A stretch of 64,000 nucleotides of DNA from DASRIA01 sp963768885 (GTDB lineage Bacteria > Actinomycetota > Thermoleophilia > Solirubrobacterales > JBBDJG01), in the NCBI GenBank assembly GCA_963768885.1, contig CAVYJN010000007.1:124001-188000 (forward strand). Direction: 5' to 3'. Under the pieces are notes generated by a model that saw only the letters and a program-made list of their open reading frames with translations, was not told the DNA's origin and did not search any database. Numbering within the stretch: position 1 is the stretch's first letter; the number at the start of each line of letters is the position of its first letter. Made by a program: the position numbers and the translations under genes. This document shows positions 33,599-44,678 of the stretch, piece after piece.

Positions 33599-34548
33599 GA
33601 CGGCCGGCGTGAGACCGCGGTCAGCGCGAGGAACTCGTAGGCGACCGCGGCCGCGACCAGCGCGGTCGTCTCCCCCGGTCCGTCGTACGGCGGCGACACC
33701 TCGACGACGTCGTAGCCGGTGAACCGCATGCCCGCGAGCGCCCGCACCAGGGCGAGCGCCTCGCGTGGCGTGAGGCCCGCGACCTCGGGCGTTCCCGTCC
33801 CGGGCGCGAACGCGGGGTCGATCACGTCGATGTCGAAGCTGAGGAAGGCGGGCGTGTCGCCGACACGCTCCCGCACGCGGCGTGCGTAGTCCGCGGTGTC
33901 GAGCGCGCGCAGCTCGGCGTCCTCGAGCACCTCGAATCCCAGGCCACGCGCGTCGGCGAGGTCCGACGGCGAGTAGAGCGGCCCGCGCATGCCCGCGAGC
34001 AGCGAGCGCTCGGGACGCAGCAGGCCCTCCTCCGTCGCGCGCCGGAAGGGGGTGCCGTGGAAGTAGCGCTCACCGTAGTACTCGTCCCAGGTGTCCGCGT
34101 GCGCGTCGAGCAGCACGAGCGCGAGCGGGCCGTGCACGGCCGCCTGCGCGCGCAGCTCCCCGAGCACGATCGAGTGGTCGCCGCCGAGCGTCAGCGGGAT
34201 CGCGCCGGCGCGCACCACGGGCTCGAGCCCGTCCGCGATCTGGCCGGCGGTGCGCTCGGCGTTGCCCGGGGTCACCACCAGGTCGCCGCGGTCCACCACC
34301 GACAGGCGCGCGAACACGTCGACGTCGAGCGGCGGGTGGTACGGGCGCAGGCCGATCGACGCGGACCGGATCGCCTCGGGCCCGAACCGCGCGCCGGGCC
34401 GCCGGCTCGTGGCGGTGTCGAACGGGACGCCGACGACGGCGACGTCGACGTCCTCGAGCGACGTCACGTGCGGGCACCGCGCGAACGTGCGCACACCCGT
34501 GTAGCGAGGCGCGTCAGAGGCGTCCGGAGGTCCGTACCGCGGGCTCAT
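33595..34548 (-). CDS. speB: Agmatinase / ureohydrolase family
   Basis: 317 residues. The binuclear Mn-binding motifs GGDHSIVLGE, LDAHADTWDEY and SFDIDVIDPAFAPGTGTPE are complete. Family members hydrolyse agmatine, guanidinobutyrate or similar guanidines; here the upstream decarboxylase in the same operon argues for agmatine to putrescine plus urea. Overlaps both neighbours by four bases (ATGA). Confidence 0.88.
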   Translation of the reverse strand: MSPRYGPPDASDAPRYTGVRTFARCPHVTSLEDVDVAVVGVPFDTATSRRPGARFGPEAIRSASIGLRPYHPPLDVDVFARLSVVDRGDLVVTPGNAERTAGQIADGLEPVVRAGAIPLTLGGDHSIVLGELRAQAAVHGPLALVLLDAHADTWDEYYGERYFHGTPFRRATEEGLLRPERSLLAGMRGPLYSPSDLADARGLGFEVLEDAELRALDTADYARRVRERVGDTPAFLSFDIDVIDPAFAPGTGTPEVAGLTPREALALVRALAGMRFTGYDVVEVSPPYDGPGETTALVAAAVAYEFLALTAVSRRPS

Positions 34549-34940
34549 GTGGCATCCGCCGCGCCGGCCGCCGCGAGGGCCTCCGCGCGATCCCAGAACA
34601 TCTCCAGACGGGCGATGCGGCCGTCGCGCATCCGGACGACGTTCGCGACCTCGGCGTCGATGTCCACGCCGCTGCCCTTTCCGCGCGCCTTCAGCCGTAT
34701 CAGCAGCGCGTACATGCCGGCAGCGCCGGGCACGACGCGCTCGGTCTCGACATGGAAGTCGTTCCAGGCCGACAGGAAGTCGCGCCAGGCCGAGGTCAGG
34801 CCGGCGATGCCGTGATACTCGGCGGCGTCCGGGCCGGACACCACGAACACGACGTCCTCGGCGTATCCCTCCGCGTTCCAGAACTCCCCTCTGCCCCACT
34901 CGTCGAGCAGTCGCTGGAGCATCGCCAGGTCGTCGCTCAT
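34545..34940 (-). CDS. SnoaL-like protein inside the polyamine operon
   Basis: 131 residues of NTF2-like fold: MLQRLLDEWGRGEFWNAEGY, then AEDVVFVVSGPDAAEYHG, AWRDFLSAWNDFHVE, and a C-terminal DGRIARLEMFWDRAEAL. The position between arginine decarboxylase and agmatinase genes, with 4-base overlaps on both sides, suggests a role tied to agmatine or putrescine handling, but no biochemical role is known. Confidence 0.75.
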   Translation of the reverse strand: MSDDLAMLQRLLDEWGRGEFWNAEGYAEDVVFVVSGPDAAEYHGIAGLTSAWRDFLSAWNDFHVETERVVPGAAGMYALLIRLKARGKGSGVDIDAEVANVVRMRDGRIARLEMFWDRAEALAAAGAADAT

Positions 34941-36412
34941 CGTGCCTCGACCGACACCCGCGCGGTCCGCATCGTGCGGTCGCTCGCACCGCGCAGGCTG
35001 CCGCCGTGCGACAGGATCGCCTGGACGTAGTCCCACGTGTCGGAGGTGAGGCGCTCCCCGGGCAGCACGTTCGGGATCCCGGGTGGGTAGGCCGCGAGCG
35101 ACTCGGCGGCGATGCGGCCGACCGCCCGGTCCACCGGCACGACCTCCTGCGCCCCGAGGAAGGCCTCCCGCGGGGTCATCTCGAGCGGGCCCCACGGCGG
35201 CGGCGGCGCGAACTCGCGCGATTCCCCCTCGCCGCCGGGCAGCTCGCGCACCGCCTGTTCGAGCGCGGCCACGAGGCGCGCGGCGTTGTCGCCGGCCGTC
35301 TCCCCCATCCCGAACACGGCGACGACGACGTTCTCGCCCGCCAGCTCCGGGTAGATGTCGTGGCCGTGCAGCAGGCGCGCGACCTGATAGCCGGTGGCGC
35401 CCGTGCCGCGCACGTCCAGCACGAGCCGCAGCGGGTCGTAGGCCTGCACGCCGGGGCGTGTCGCGAGTCGCTCGTCGAGCACGTCCACGCCGGGGATCCG
35501 GCGGATCGCCTGGCGCGCCGCGCGCAGACCGCGGACGGTCTCCGCCAGCAGTGCCTCGCCCTCGGATGCCGCGTAGCTGCGCGCCGCATCGAGCGACCCG
35601 AGCAGCAGCGAGCTGGGGCTGGTCGACTCGAGCAGGGTGACCGCGCGATCGACCACGTGCTCGTCGAGCATGCCGCCGGTGCCGAGGTGCAGCATCGCCG
35701 ACTGGGTGAAGCTGCCGATGATCTTGTGCGTGCTCGAGACGACGAGGTCGGCCCCGCAGGCGAGCGCATGCTCCGGCAGCTCGGGGCTGAACGCGAGATG
35801 CGCGCCCCATGCCTCGTCGACGACCAGCGGGATGCCGTGCGAGTGGGCGACCTGCGCGAGCCCACGGACGTCCGCGACGGCCCCGAAGTACGTCGGCGAC
35901 ACGACCATCGCGCCAACGGCGCCGGGGGCCGATGCGAGCGCGTCGTCGAGCGCCGCGGGTGCCAGGCAGTGGGCGATGCCCAGATCGGGGTCGAGCTCGG
36001 GTGCGACGAACGCCGGTCGCAGGCCGGACACGATCAGGCCGTCGATCGTGCTCGAGTGGACGTTGCGCTGCACGACCACCGACTCGCCGGACTGCGCAAG
36101 CGCGAGACAGGCCGCGTGGTTTCCCTGGGAGGCGCCGTTCACGAGGAACCAGGTCCGTGCGGCGCCCCAGGCCTCGGCCGCCAGCGCCTGTGCCTGCTGG
36201 AAGGGCGTCGGCTCGGGGCCGGCGTCGATCCCCTCCGTGAGGGCGGGGATGTCGAGGCTGAGCGCCCGCTCGCCGAACGCGGACACGATCGCCGGATCGG
36301 CGGCGGCCCCGCCCTTGTGGCCGGGAACGTGAAATCGTCCCGGTGTGCGCCCCGCGTACTCGCGCAGCGCGTCCAAATAGGGTGTGGCGTTCTGCAAGCG
36401 CTCGACCCGCAT
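34937..36412 (-). CDS. speA: Arginine (Orn/Lys/Arg) decarboxylase, PLP fold-I
   Basis: 491 residues. PLP-fold motifs: TWFLVNGASQGNHAA, DEAWGAHLAF (Asp to pyridine N) and SSTHKIIGSFTQSAM with the Schiff-base Lys. Length and layout fit the Bacillus SpeA group rather than the long E. coli enzymes. With agmatinase next in the operon, arginine to agmatine is the likely reaction. The start is ATG at 36412, preceded at seven bases by TAGACT, implying a leaderless message. Confidence 0.85.
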   Translation of the reverse strand: MRVERLQNATPYLDALREYAGRTPGRFHVPGHKGGAAADPAIVSAFGERALSLDIPALTEGIDAGPEPTPFQQAQALAAEAWGAARTWFLVNGASQGNHAACLALAQSGESVVVQRNVHSSTIDGLIVSGLRPAFVAPELDPDLGIAHCLAPAALDDALASAPGAVGAMVVSPTYFGAVADVRGLAQVAHSHGIPLVVDEAWGAHLAFSPELPEHALACGADLVVSSTHKIIGSFTQSAMLHLGTGGMLDEHVVDRAVTLLESTSPSSLLLGSLDAARSYAASEGEALLAETVRGLRAARQAIRRIPGVDVLDERLATRPGVQAYDPLRLVLDVRGTGATGYQVARLLHGHDIYPELAGENVVVAVFGMGETAGDNAARLVAALEQAVRELPGGEGESREFAPPPPWGPLEMTPREAFLGAQEVVPVDRAVGRIAAESLAAYPPGIPNVLPGERLTSDTWDYVQAILSHGGSLRGASDRTMRTARVSVEAR

Positions 36413-36419
36413 GCGCCCG

Positions 36420-36425
36420 AGTCTA
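36420..36425 (-). promoter_or_regulatory. -10 element (TAGACT) for the polyamine operon
   Basis: TAGACT on the minus strand is seven bases before the speA ATG. It sits in the 93-base divergent gap shared with the amino-acid importer operon. Confidence 0.5.
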
Positions 36426-36505
36426 GGGAAGCAGTGCGTCACCAAACTCGTGCGTGCGCTATATCCCATGCGATGAGTTTTTCGGAGAACAAGGAGAGAT
36501 CGGTG

Positions 36506-37339
36506 ATGAGGAGACATAGGTCGTGGCCGCTGTTCGCGCTGCTCGCCCTGGCCGCGGCCGCGTCCCTGGCGCTCGGTTGCGGTGGCGACGACAACAGCGG
36601 TTCGTCGAGCGGCAGCCTGAACACGATCAACGAGGGCCAGTTGCGCGTCGGATCGGACATCCCCTACGCGCCGTTCGAGTTCGGCCGCGAGCCCGACTAT
36701 GAGGGCTTCGACGTCGACATCGTGAACGAGGTGGCCAAGCGCATCGACCTCGAGGCGACTTTCGTGAAGACGCCGTTCGACCCGATCTTCCGGAACCTCG
36801 CCCAGGGCCGCTTCGACATGGTCGCCTCGGCGGCCACGATCACGCCCGAGCGCGAGAAGACGGTCGACTTCTCGGTGCCCTACTTCCCGGCGGACCAGTC
36901 GCTGATGGTCAAGCGCGGCAGCGACATCAAGTCGACCGACGACCTCGAGGGCAAGCGGGTCGGAGCGCAGGTCGGCACCACGGGGGCGGACTACGCGAAG
37001 GACAAGGTGAACGCGGAGAGCGTCCGGACCTACGACCTGATCGACGACGCGTTCAACGCTCTCCAGACCGGCCAGGTCGACGCCGTGATCAACGACTTCC
37101 CGGTGTCGAAGTACGCCGAGCGCAGCAAGGAGGACCTGCAGGTCGTGCAGCGGATCCCCACCGGCGAGAGGTACGGGCTGGGGTTCAACAAGGACAACAC
37201 GAAGCTGCGCGAGGAGGTCGACAAGGCGCTGAACGAGATGAAGGACGACGGGACCTACACCAAGATCTACAAGAAGTGGTTCGAGGAGGACCCGCCGGAC
37301 AGCATCTTCAACACCGGCTCGGAGAGCGCCAGCCAGTAA
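36506..37339 (+). CDS. Amino-acid ABC transporter substrate-binding lipoprotein
   Basis: 277 residues. Lipobox LGCG near residue 24, followed by GGDDNSGSSSG. A type II periplasmic-binding fold: LRVGSDIPYAPFEF, GFDVDIVNEVAKRI, GRFDMVASAATITPEREK, VDFSVPYF, and a C-terminal KIYKKWF. This matches SBP family 3, which binds polar amino acids (glutamine/glutamate/arginine group). AAGGAGA is eight bases upstream of the ATG. First gene of the three-gene importer. Confidence 0.92.
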   Translation: MRRHRSWPLFALLALAAAASLALGCGGDDNSGSSSGSLNTINEGQLRVGSDIPYAPFEFGREPDYEGFDVDIVNEVAKRIDLEATFVKTPFDPIFRNLAQGRFDMVASAATITPEREKTVDFSVPYFPADQSLMVKRGSDIKSTDDLEGKRVGAQVGTTGADYAKDKVNAESVRTYDLIDDAFNALQTGQVDAVINDFPVSKYAERSKEDLQVVQRIPTGERYGLGFNKDNTKLREEVDKALNEMKDDGTYTKIYKKWFEEDPPDSIFNTGSESASQ

Positions 37340-37389
37340 CGGCGGGCGCCACGAGCAGTTCGAGAAGGGCGCCCGCCGGCGCCCTTCTC
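37340..37389 (+). promoter_or_regulatory. Two mutually exclusive hairpins between SBP and permease genes
   Basis: Stem A pairs 37340-37350 with 37368-37378 (CGGCGGGCGCC/GGCGCCCGCCG). Stem B pairs 37362-37373 with 37378-37389 (GAGAAGGGCGCC/GGCGCCCTTCTC, loop CGCC). They share bases so only one can form. B is a strong 12-bp stem followed by ACTTGTTG. This could be a partial terminator or processing site that sets high SBP to low permease expression. Confidence 0.45.
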
Positions 37390-37483
37390 ACTTGTTGCAC
37401 GCCACTGCGAGGCACTCCGGAGTAGAAATCCGGTGCGCCCCCGAGGTTCCGAGGGCGCCCGACCGCGACAGGAGGCCCCAGCC

Positions 37484-38219
37484 GTGGACATCTTCTTCCA
37501 GCAGTACTTCGACCTCGACATCATGCGGGACAACTTCAGCTACGTGCTGGAGGGCTTCTGGCTGACGATCCAGTTGTCGCTCGTCTCGGCGGTGCTCGCC
37601 CTGATCTGGGGCCTGGTGCTGGCGCTGCTGAGAGCCGCGCCCGGCCGGGCGATGATGCCCGTGCGCGGGCTCGCGATCACCTACATCGACGTGCTGCGTG
37701 GGATCCCGCTGCTGCTCGTGATCCTCCTGATCGACGGCAGCCTGCCGGTGCTGGACATCTTCCCGCTGTGGCTGCGGCAGCCGGACTTCTTCGGCAAGCC
37801 CGAAATATTCTGGTACGGGGTGATGGCGATCACGCTCACCTACGGGGCCTACTACGCGGAGGTCTACCGGGCCGGGCCTCGACGCCGTCCCCTACGGCCA
37901 GATGGAGGCCGCCCGCTCGCTCGGCATGAGCTACGCCGGGGCGATGCGCCACGTGATCGTCCCGCAGGCGATCCGCAAGGTGATCCCGCCGATGCTGAAC
38001 GACTTCATCGCGCTGATGAAGGACACCTCGCTGGTCGGCGTGATCGCGCTCGTCGAGGTCGTGAAGGCGGGACGCGAGATCCAGGCCGAGAACTTCAACA
38101 GCTCCGCGCTCACGCTCGGCGCGCTCATGTTCATCGTCGTCACGATCCCGCTCGCGCGGATCGTGGACCGGCTGATCGCCCGCCAGCAGCTTGCGCTGCG
38201 CCGGGCCGCGCCACAATAG
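37484..38219 (+). CDS. Amino-acid ABC transporter permease (one apparent frameshift)
   Basis: About 244 residues after removing one extra C at 37877. Membrane segments near residues 20-45, 65-85, 105-125, 185-205 and the EAA loop LDAVPYGQMEAARSLGMSYA of His/Glu/Gln-family permeases. A GTG start is preceded by AGGAGG. Probably a homodimeric inner-membrane channel. Confidence 0.88.
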
Positions 38220-38224
38220 GGCCG

Positions 38225-39010
38225 ATGGAAGCACGCGCGAGGCCCGCGAACGTCACGACCCCGCCCGGGGAGGCCGGCCCGATGCTCGTGCTCGAGGACG
38301 TGCACAAGAGCTTCGGAGACCTGCACGTGCTGAGGGGCGTGAACATGAGCGTCGAGCGCGGCCAGGTCGTCTGCGTGATCGGCCCGAGCGGCTCGGGCAA
38401 GAGCACGCTGCTGCGCTGCATCAACATGCTCGAGCCCCCGGAGGCGGGCCGCATCTTCCTCGAGGGCAAGGAGATCACCGGCCCCGGCCGCGGCGATGCC
38501 GACTTCGTGCGCCGGCGCGTGGGGATGGTCTTCCAGCAGTTCAACCTGTTCCCCCACATGACCGCCGGGCGCAACGTGTCGATCGCCCAGCGCAAGGTCC
38601 TCGACCGGTCGAAGGAGGAGGCCGACGCCAAGAGCCGCGCCCTGCTCGAGCGCGTCGGGCTCGCCGACAAGATCGCCGAGTATCCCGAGCGACTGTCGGG
38701 CGGCCAGCAGCAGCGCGTCGCGATCGCCCGCGCGCTGGCGATGGACCCGCACGTGATGCTGTTCGACGAGGTCACGAGCGCACTCGATCCCGAGCTCGTG
38801 AAGGAGGTGCTCGACGTGATGCGCGAGCTGGCGGCGGAGGGCATGACGATGGTGGTAGTCACGCACGAGATGGGATTCGCGCGCGACGTCGCGGACGCCG
38901 TCGTGTTCATGGACGACGGCGTCGTCCTCGAGCAGGGCGGCGCGGCGATGATCGACCATCCGCGCGAGGAGCGGACCAAGAAGTTCCTAGGGGCGGTGCT
39001 GGAGCACTAG
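38225..39010 (+). CDS. Amino-acid ABC transporter ATP-binding protein
   Basis: 261 residues. Walker A GPSGSGKSTLLRCINML, signature LSGGQQQRVAIARALA, Walker B VMLFDEVTSALDPE, of the GlnQ/HisP type. It drives the permease five bases upstream. An N-terminal extension of about 20 residues precedes LVLEDVHKSFG. The stop TAG shares CTAG with the convergent kinase gene. Confidence 0.94.
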   Translation: MEARARPANVTTPPGEAGPMLVLEDVHKSFGDLHVLRGVNMSVERGQVVCVIGPSGSGKSTLLRCINMLEPPEAGRIFLEGKEITGPGRGDADFVRRRVGMVFQQFNLFPHMTAGRNVSIAQRKVLDRSKEEADAKSRALLERVGLADKIAEYPERLSGGQQQRVAIARALAMDPHVMLFDEVTSALDPELVKEVLDVMRELAAEGMTMVVVTHEMGFARDVADAVVFMDDGVVLEQGGAAMIDHPREERTKKFLGAVLEH

Positions 39011-40461
39011 CCCTGGTCGCCGGCGGCACGGCGCGCCGCGGCCAGCTCCTTCTTCACGACCCCGCGCTGGTTCTTGAAGCCCAACCGCCGCTCGAGCAGC
39101 GGGATCGCCTCGGCCGGGCGCCCGGCGAGGCGCAGCGAGCGGCCGAGGTTGTAGAGCGCGTAGGCGTAGGTGAGGTCCGTGCTGTCCTCGGGGAAGCCCG
39201 CGACGGCGCGCTGCAGCACGGGGATCGCCTCGTCGTAGCGCTCGGCGTTCATCAGACGGAACCCCTCGTCGTTGAGCGTCGCGGGAGACTCCGTCGCGCC
39301 GGCGGCTTCATCCGGCTGCGGCCGCGCGGCGGGCGCGGCCGGCGACGGGCGCTTCTCCTCCCGCGGGCGCTCGCGCGCAGGGCGCTGCTGGGCGTTGTCG
39401 GCGCGCTTCGCATCCCCGCCGCCGCCGTCGAGCAGGGTGAGGCCGACGACGAGTCCGACCGCCACGGCCGCAAGCCCGAGCAGGATCGGCGCGAAGGGCA
39501 CGCGGCGGGGCGCGCGCTGCAACGTCATGCCGGGCCGCCCGAGCGTGCTCGCCGGGATCGGGGCGGGCGGATCGGGTGCAGCCACCGCGCGCGTCGCGGG
39601 AGCCTGCTGCGCGAGGGCGCCGTCGAGCGCCTCGACGAAGTCCGAAGCGGTCTCGAAGCGCGCGCCGGGGTCGCGCGCGAGCCCGCGCAGGAGCACGTCG
39701 TCGACCGCGGGCGGAACCCCGGGGGAGCGCTCGCTCGCCCGAGGCGGGTCGGTCTGCGTGCGCCTCGCGGCCAACTCCATGAGGGTGCCCGTGCCGTACG
39801 GGAGCCCGCCGGTGAGTGCCTCGTATGCGACCACCGCGAGCGCGTAGCGGTCGCTCGCGGGCGTCGCCGGCTCGCCGGCGGTCTGCTCGGGCGAGATGTA
39901 GGCCGCGGTGCCGAGCAGCTCGCCGCTGGCGGTGAGCTGCTCCTCGAAGGCGGCGCGCGCGATCCCGAAGTCGGCGACGACGAGCCTGCCGAGGCCGTCG
40001 AACAGGAGGTTGCGCGGCTTCACGTCGCGGTGGACCACCCCCTTCAGGTGGGCGAAGTCGAGCGCGGAGGCGGCCTCGCCCAGCCAGCGCAGCACGTCCG
40101 CCCGCGCCGGTCGCCCGGAGCTCATCCGGTCCGCGAACGTCCCTCCGGGCAGATGCTCCATCACGATGAACGATCGCCCCCGATGCTCACCGACGTCGTA
40201 GATCGTGACGACGTGGGGATGCCCCGAAAGGGATGCCGCCGTGCGCGCCTCACGCTCGAATCGCTCGACGAACCTCTGCTGCTCGCCGAACTGCTCGGCG
40301 AGCACCTTGATCGCCACGTCGCGCCTCAGCAGCGTGTCCTTCGCGGCCCAGATCGACGCCATGCCGCCGACGCCGATCATCCGGGTCACCTCATAGCGGT
40401 CCGGCAGCTCGACGCCGCGGGCCGCGTCGTGGGCATTCCTGCCCAGCACGGATCGCTCCAT
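39007..40461 (-). CDS. Membrane Ser/Thr protein kinase with extracellular TPR-like tail
   Basis: 484 residues. A Hanks kinase domain (about 23-285): glycine loop IGVGGMASIW, VAIK (Lys52), HRDVKPRN, VADFGIA, and the activation-loop GTAAYISPEQ. A single hydrophobic helix near 318-341 (FAPILLGLAAVAVGLVVGLT) and an outside domain with a Pro/Arg linker and two TPR-like helical hairpins (LNDEGFRLMNAERYDEAIP ... LYNLGRSLRLAGRP). No PASTA repeats. It likely senses a wall or surface signal through the TPR part. Confidence 0.88.
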   Translation of the reverse strand: MERSVLGRNAHDAARGVELPDRYEVTRMIGVGGMASIWAAKDTLLRRDVAIKVLAEQFGEQQRFVERFEREARTAASLSGHPHVVTIYDVGEHRGRSFIVMEHLPGGTFADRMSSGRPARADVLRWLGEAASALDFAHLKGVVHRDVKPRNLLFDGLGRLVVADFGIARAAFEEQLTASGELLGTAAYISPEQTAGEPATPASDRYALAVVAYEALTGGLPYGTGTLMELAARRTQTDPPRASERSPGVPPAVDDVLLRGLARDPGARFETASDFVEALDGALAQQAPATRAVAAPDPPAPIPASTLGRPGMTLQRAPRRVPFAPILLGLAAVAVGLVVGLTLLDGGGGDAKRADNAQQRPARERPREEKRPSPAAPAARPQPDEAAGATESPATLNDEGFRLMNAERYDEAIPVLQRAVAGFPEDSTDLTYAYALYNLGRSLRLAGRPAEAIPLLERRLGFKNQRGVVKKELAAARRAAGDQG

Positions 40462-40504
40462 GGCGTGCTGGTACCCGCATGGACCCGGGCCGAACCGGAA
40501 ACGC

Positions 40505-41380
40505 TCACCCCTCTGGCAGAGGTCGTGGCGGACGTAACTTGGGCACCGCGTCCACCGCGGCGATCGCCGCCAGGATCAGCGCCGCCCCGCACCAGCCGGC
40601 GACCGACAGGCGCTCGTCCTGGAGGACGTAGCCGAACAGACCCGCGAACGCCGGCTCGGCGGCGAGGATCAGCGCCGTGCGCGCGGACGAGATCGTGCGC
40701 TGCGCATAGCTCTGGACGATGAACCCGAGCGCGCTCGCGAGCAGAGACGTGACGAGCAGAGCGCTCCAGACCGTCGCGCCCCGCGGCGCCTCGAGGTCGC
40801 CGGCGATCGCGGCGACGACCAGGGAGAAGACGCCGCATACGGTGAGCTGCACCGCCACGAGCGCCGCGACGTCGTGGTCGCGCACATAGCGCTCCGTGAC
40901 GAGGATGTGCACGGCGAACGCGCACGCGCAGAGGAAGACGAGGCCGTCGCCGCGCAGCGAGGCGTCCCCGCCGACGCCCGAGAGCAGGAGCAGGCCCAGC
41001 GCCGACATGCCCGCGGCCGCCCATGCCACCGTGCCCACCGGGATCCGGAACAGCAGCAGCCCGAAGAGCGGGGTCAGGACGACGAACAAGCCCGTGATGA
41101 ACCCGGCGTTCGAGGCGCTCGTGTGCTGGAGGCCGAGCGTCTGGAACACGTAGCCCGCCGTCAGGAACACGCCCATCACCAGCCCGGCTCTCCAGCCGGC
41201 CGGTCCGAGCGTGCGCAGGCCGCGGCGCGCGAAGACGGCGACCAGCAGCCCGGCGGGCACGAACCGATAGGCGAGGAACGCCATCGGCGGCAGCTCCGCG
41301 ATGGCGTCCTGCACCATCACGAAGGTGAGCCCCCAGACCGCGGCGATGCCGAGGAGGGCCGGCCCGGCCAGGCGCCTCAC
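40505..41380 (-). CDS. EamA/DMT-family transporter
   Basis: 291 residues with ten hydrophobic helices in two EamA repeats (first AAVWGLTFVMVQDAI, second VFLCACAFAVHILV...). Drug/metabolite-transporter members export amino acids or other metabolites; substrate unclear. It starts with GTG 13 bases after the uvrA stop, so it is probably on the same transcript. Confidence 0.85.
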   Translation of the reverse strand: MRRLAGPALLGIAAVWGLTFVMVQDAIAELPPMAFLAYRFVPAGLLVAVFARRGLRTLGPAGWRAGLVMGVFLTAGYVFQTLGLQHTSASNAGFITGLFVVLTPLFGLLLFRIPVGTVAWAAAGMSALGLLLLSGVGGDASLRGDGLVFLCACAFAVHILVTERYVRDHDVAALVAVQLTVCGVFSLVVAAIAGDLEAPRGATVWSALLVTSLLASALGFIVQSYAQRTISSARTALILAAEPAFAGLFGYVLQDERLSVAGWCGAALILAAIAAVDAVPKLRPPRPLPEG

Positions 41381-41393
41381 GAGCGCGGGATTC

Positions 41394-44331
<2,938 letters not shown>

Positions 44332-44338
44332 TGCTCCA

Positions 44339-44344
44339 ATTGTA
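44339..44344 (-). promoter_or_regulatory. -10 element (TACAAT) for uvrA, leaderless spacing
   Basis: On the minus strand TACAAT is followed by seven bases and then the uvrA ATG. Those seven bases (TGGAGCA) also contain GGAG, so a very short leader with some Shine-Dalgarno help cannot be excluded. Confidence 0.5.
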
Positions 44345-44403
44345 TGGAGGCGGTCCAGGCTGCCTTTTCGGCCAGTCCGAGTGAGGTTGTTGGCGGGAAG
44401 GCG

Positions 44404-44409
44404 TATAAA
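44404..44409 (+). promoter_or_regulatory. -10 element (TATAAA) before a small membrane protein gene
   Basis: TATAAA ends eight bases before the ATG at 44418 with no ribosome site between, again leaderless spacing. It is part of the divergent gap with uvrA. Confidence 0.45.
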
Positions 44410-44417
44410 CCCCCGGA

Positions 44418-44678
44418 ATGCGAAAAGCTGTCCTGGGTGCCATGGGGGTGATCTGGGGGGGAGCGCTGGCGATCGGCTGGATCGCCGGCACGGACGGCAC
44501 GTTGCCGGGGCTGGGGACGCCGCACGAGTTCGGCCGCTGGCTGGCGCTCGCCGGAGCGCTCGCGCTGATCTATTACGGAGGGGCCTTCTTGCGGCAGGGA
44601 CTCTCCGAGCAGGGCACGCCTGACGACGTCCCCGCACGCCACGTGAACCCGCGGTCGCTGCCGCCGCCGCGCCGCTAG
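44418..44678 (+). CDS. Small two-helix membrane protein
   Basis: 86 residues, hydrophobic at about 5-24 (VLGAMGVIWGGALAIGW) and 41-60 (LALAGALALIYYGGAF), then a charged, proline-rich tail. Unknown family. Its TAG shares CTAG with the convergent adenylate cyclase gene. Confidence 0.6.
   Translation: MRKAVLGAMGVIWGGALAIGWIAGTDGTLPGLGTPHEFGRWLALAGALALIYYGGAFLRQGLSEQGTPDDVPARHVNPRSLPPPRR

Noticed and set aside
37390..37483. Second promoter (TTGTTG/TAGAAA) before the amino-acid permease
   Set aside because: The hexamers are poorly matched and the spacing is far from 17 bases; the hairpin region explains the gap better.
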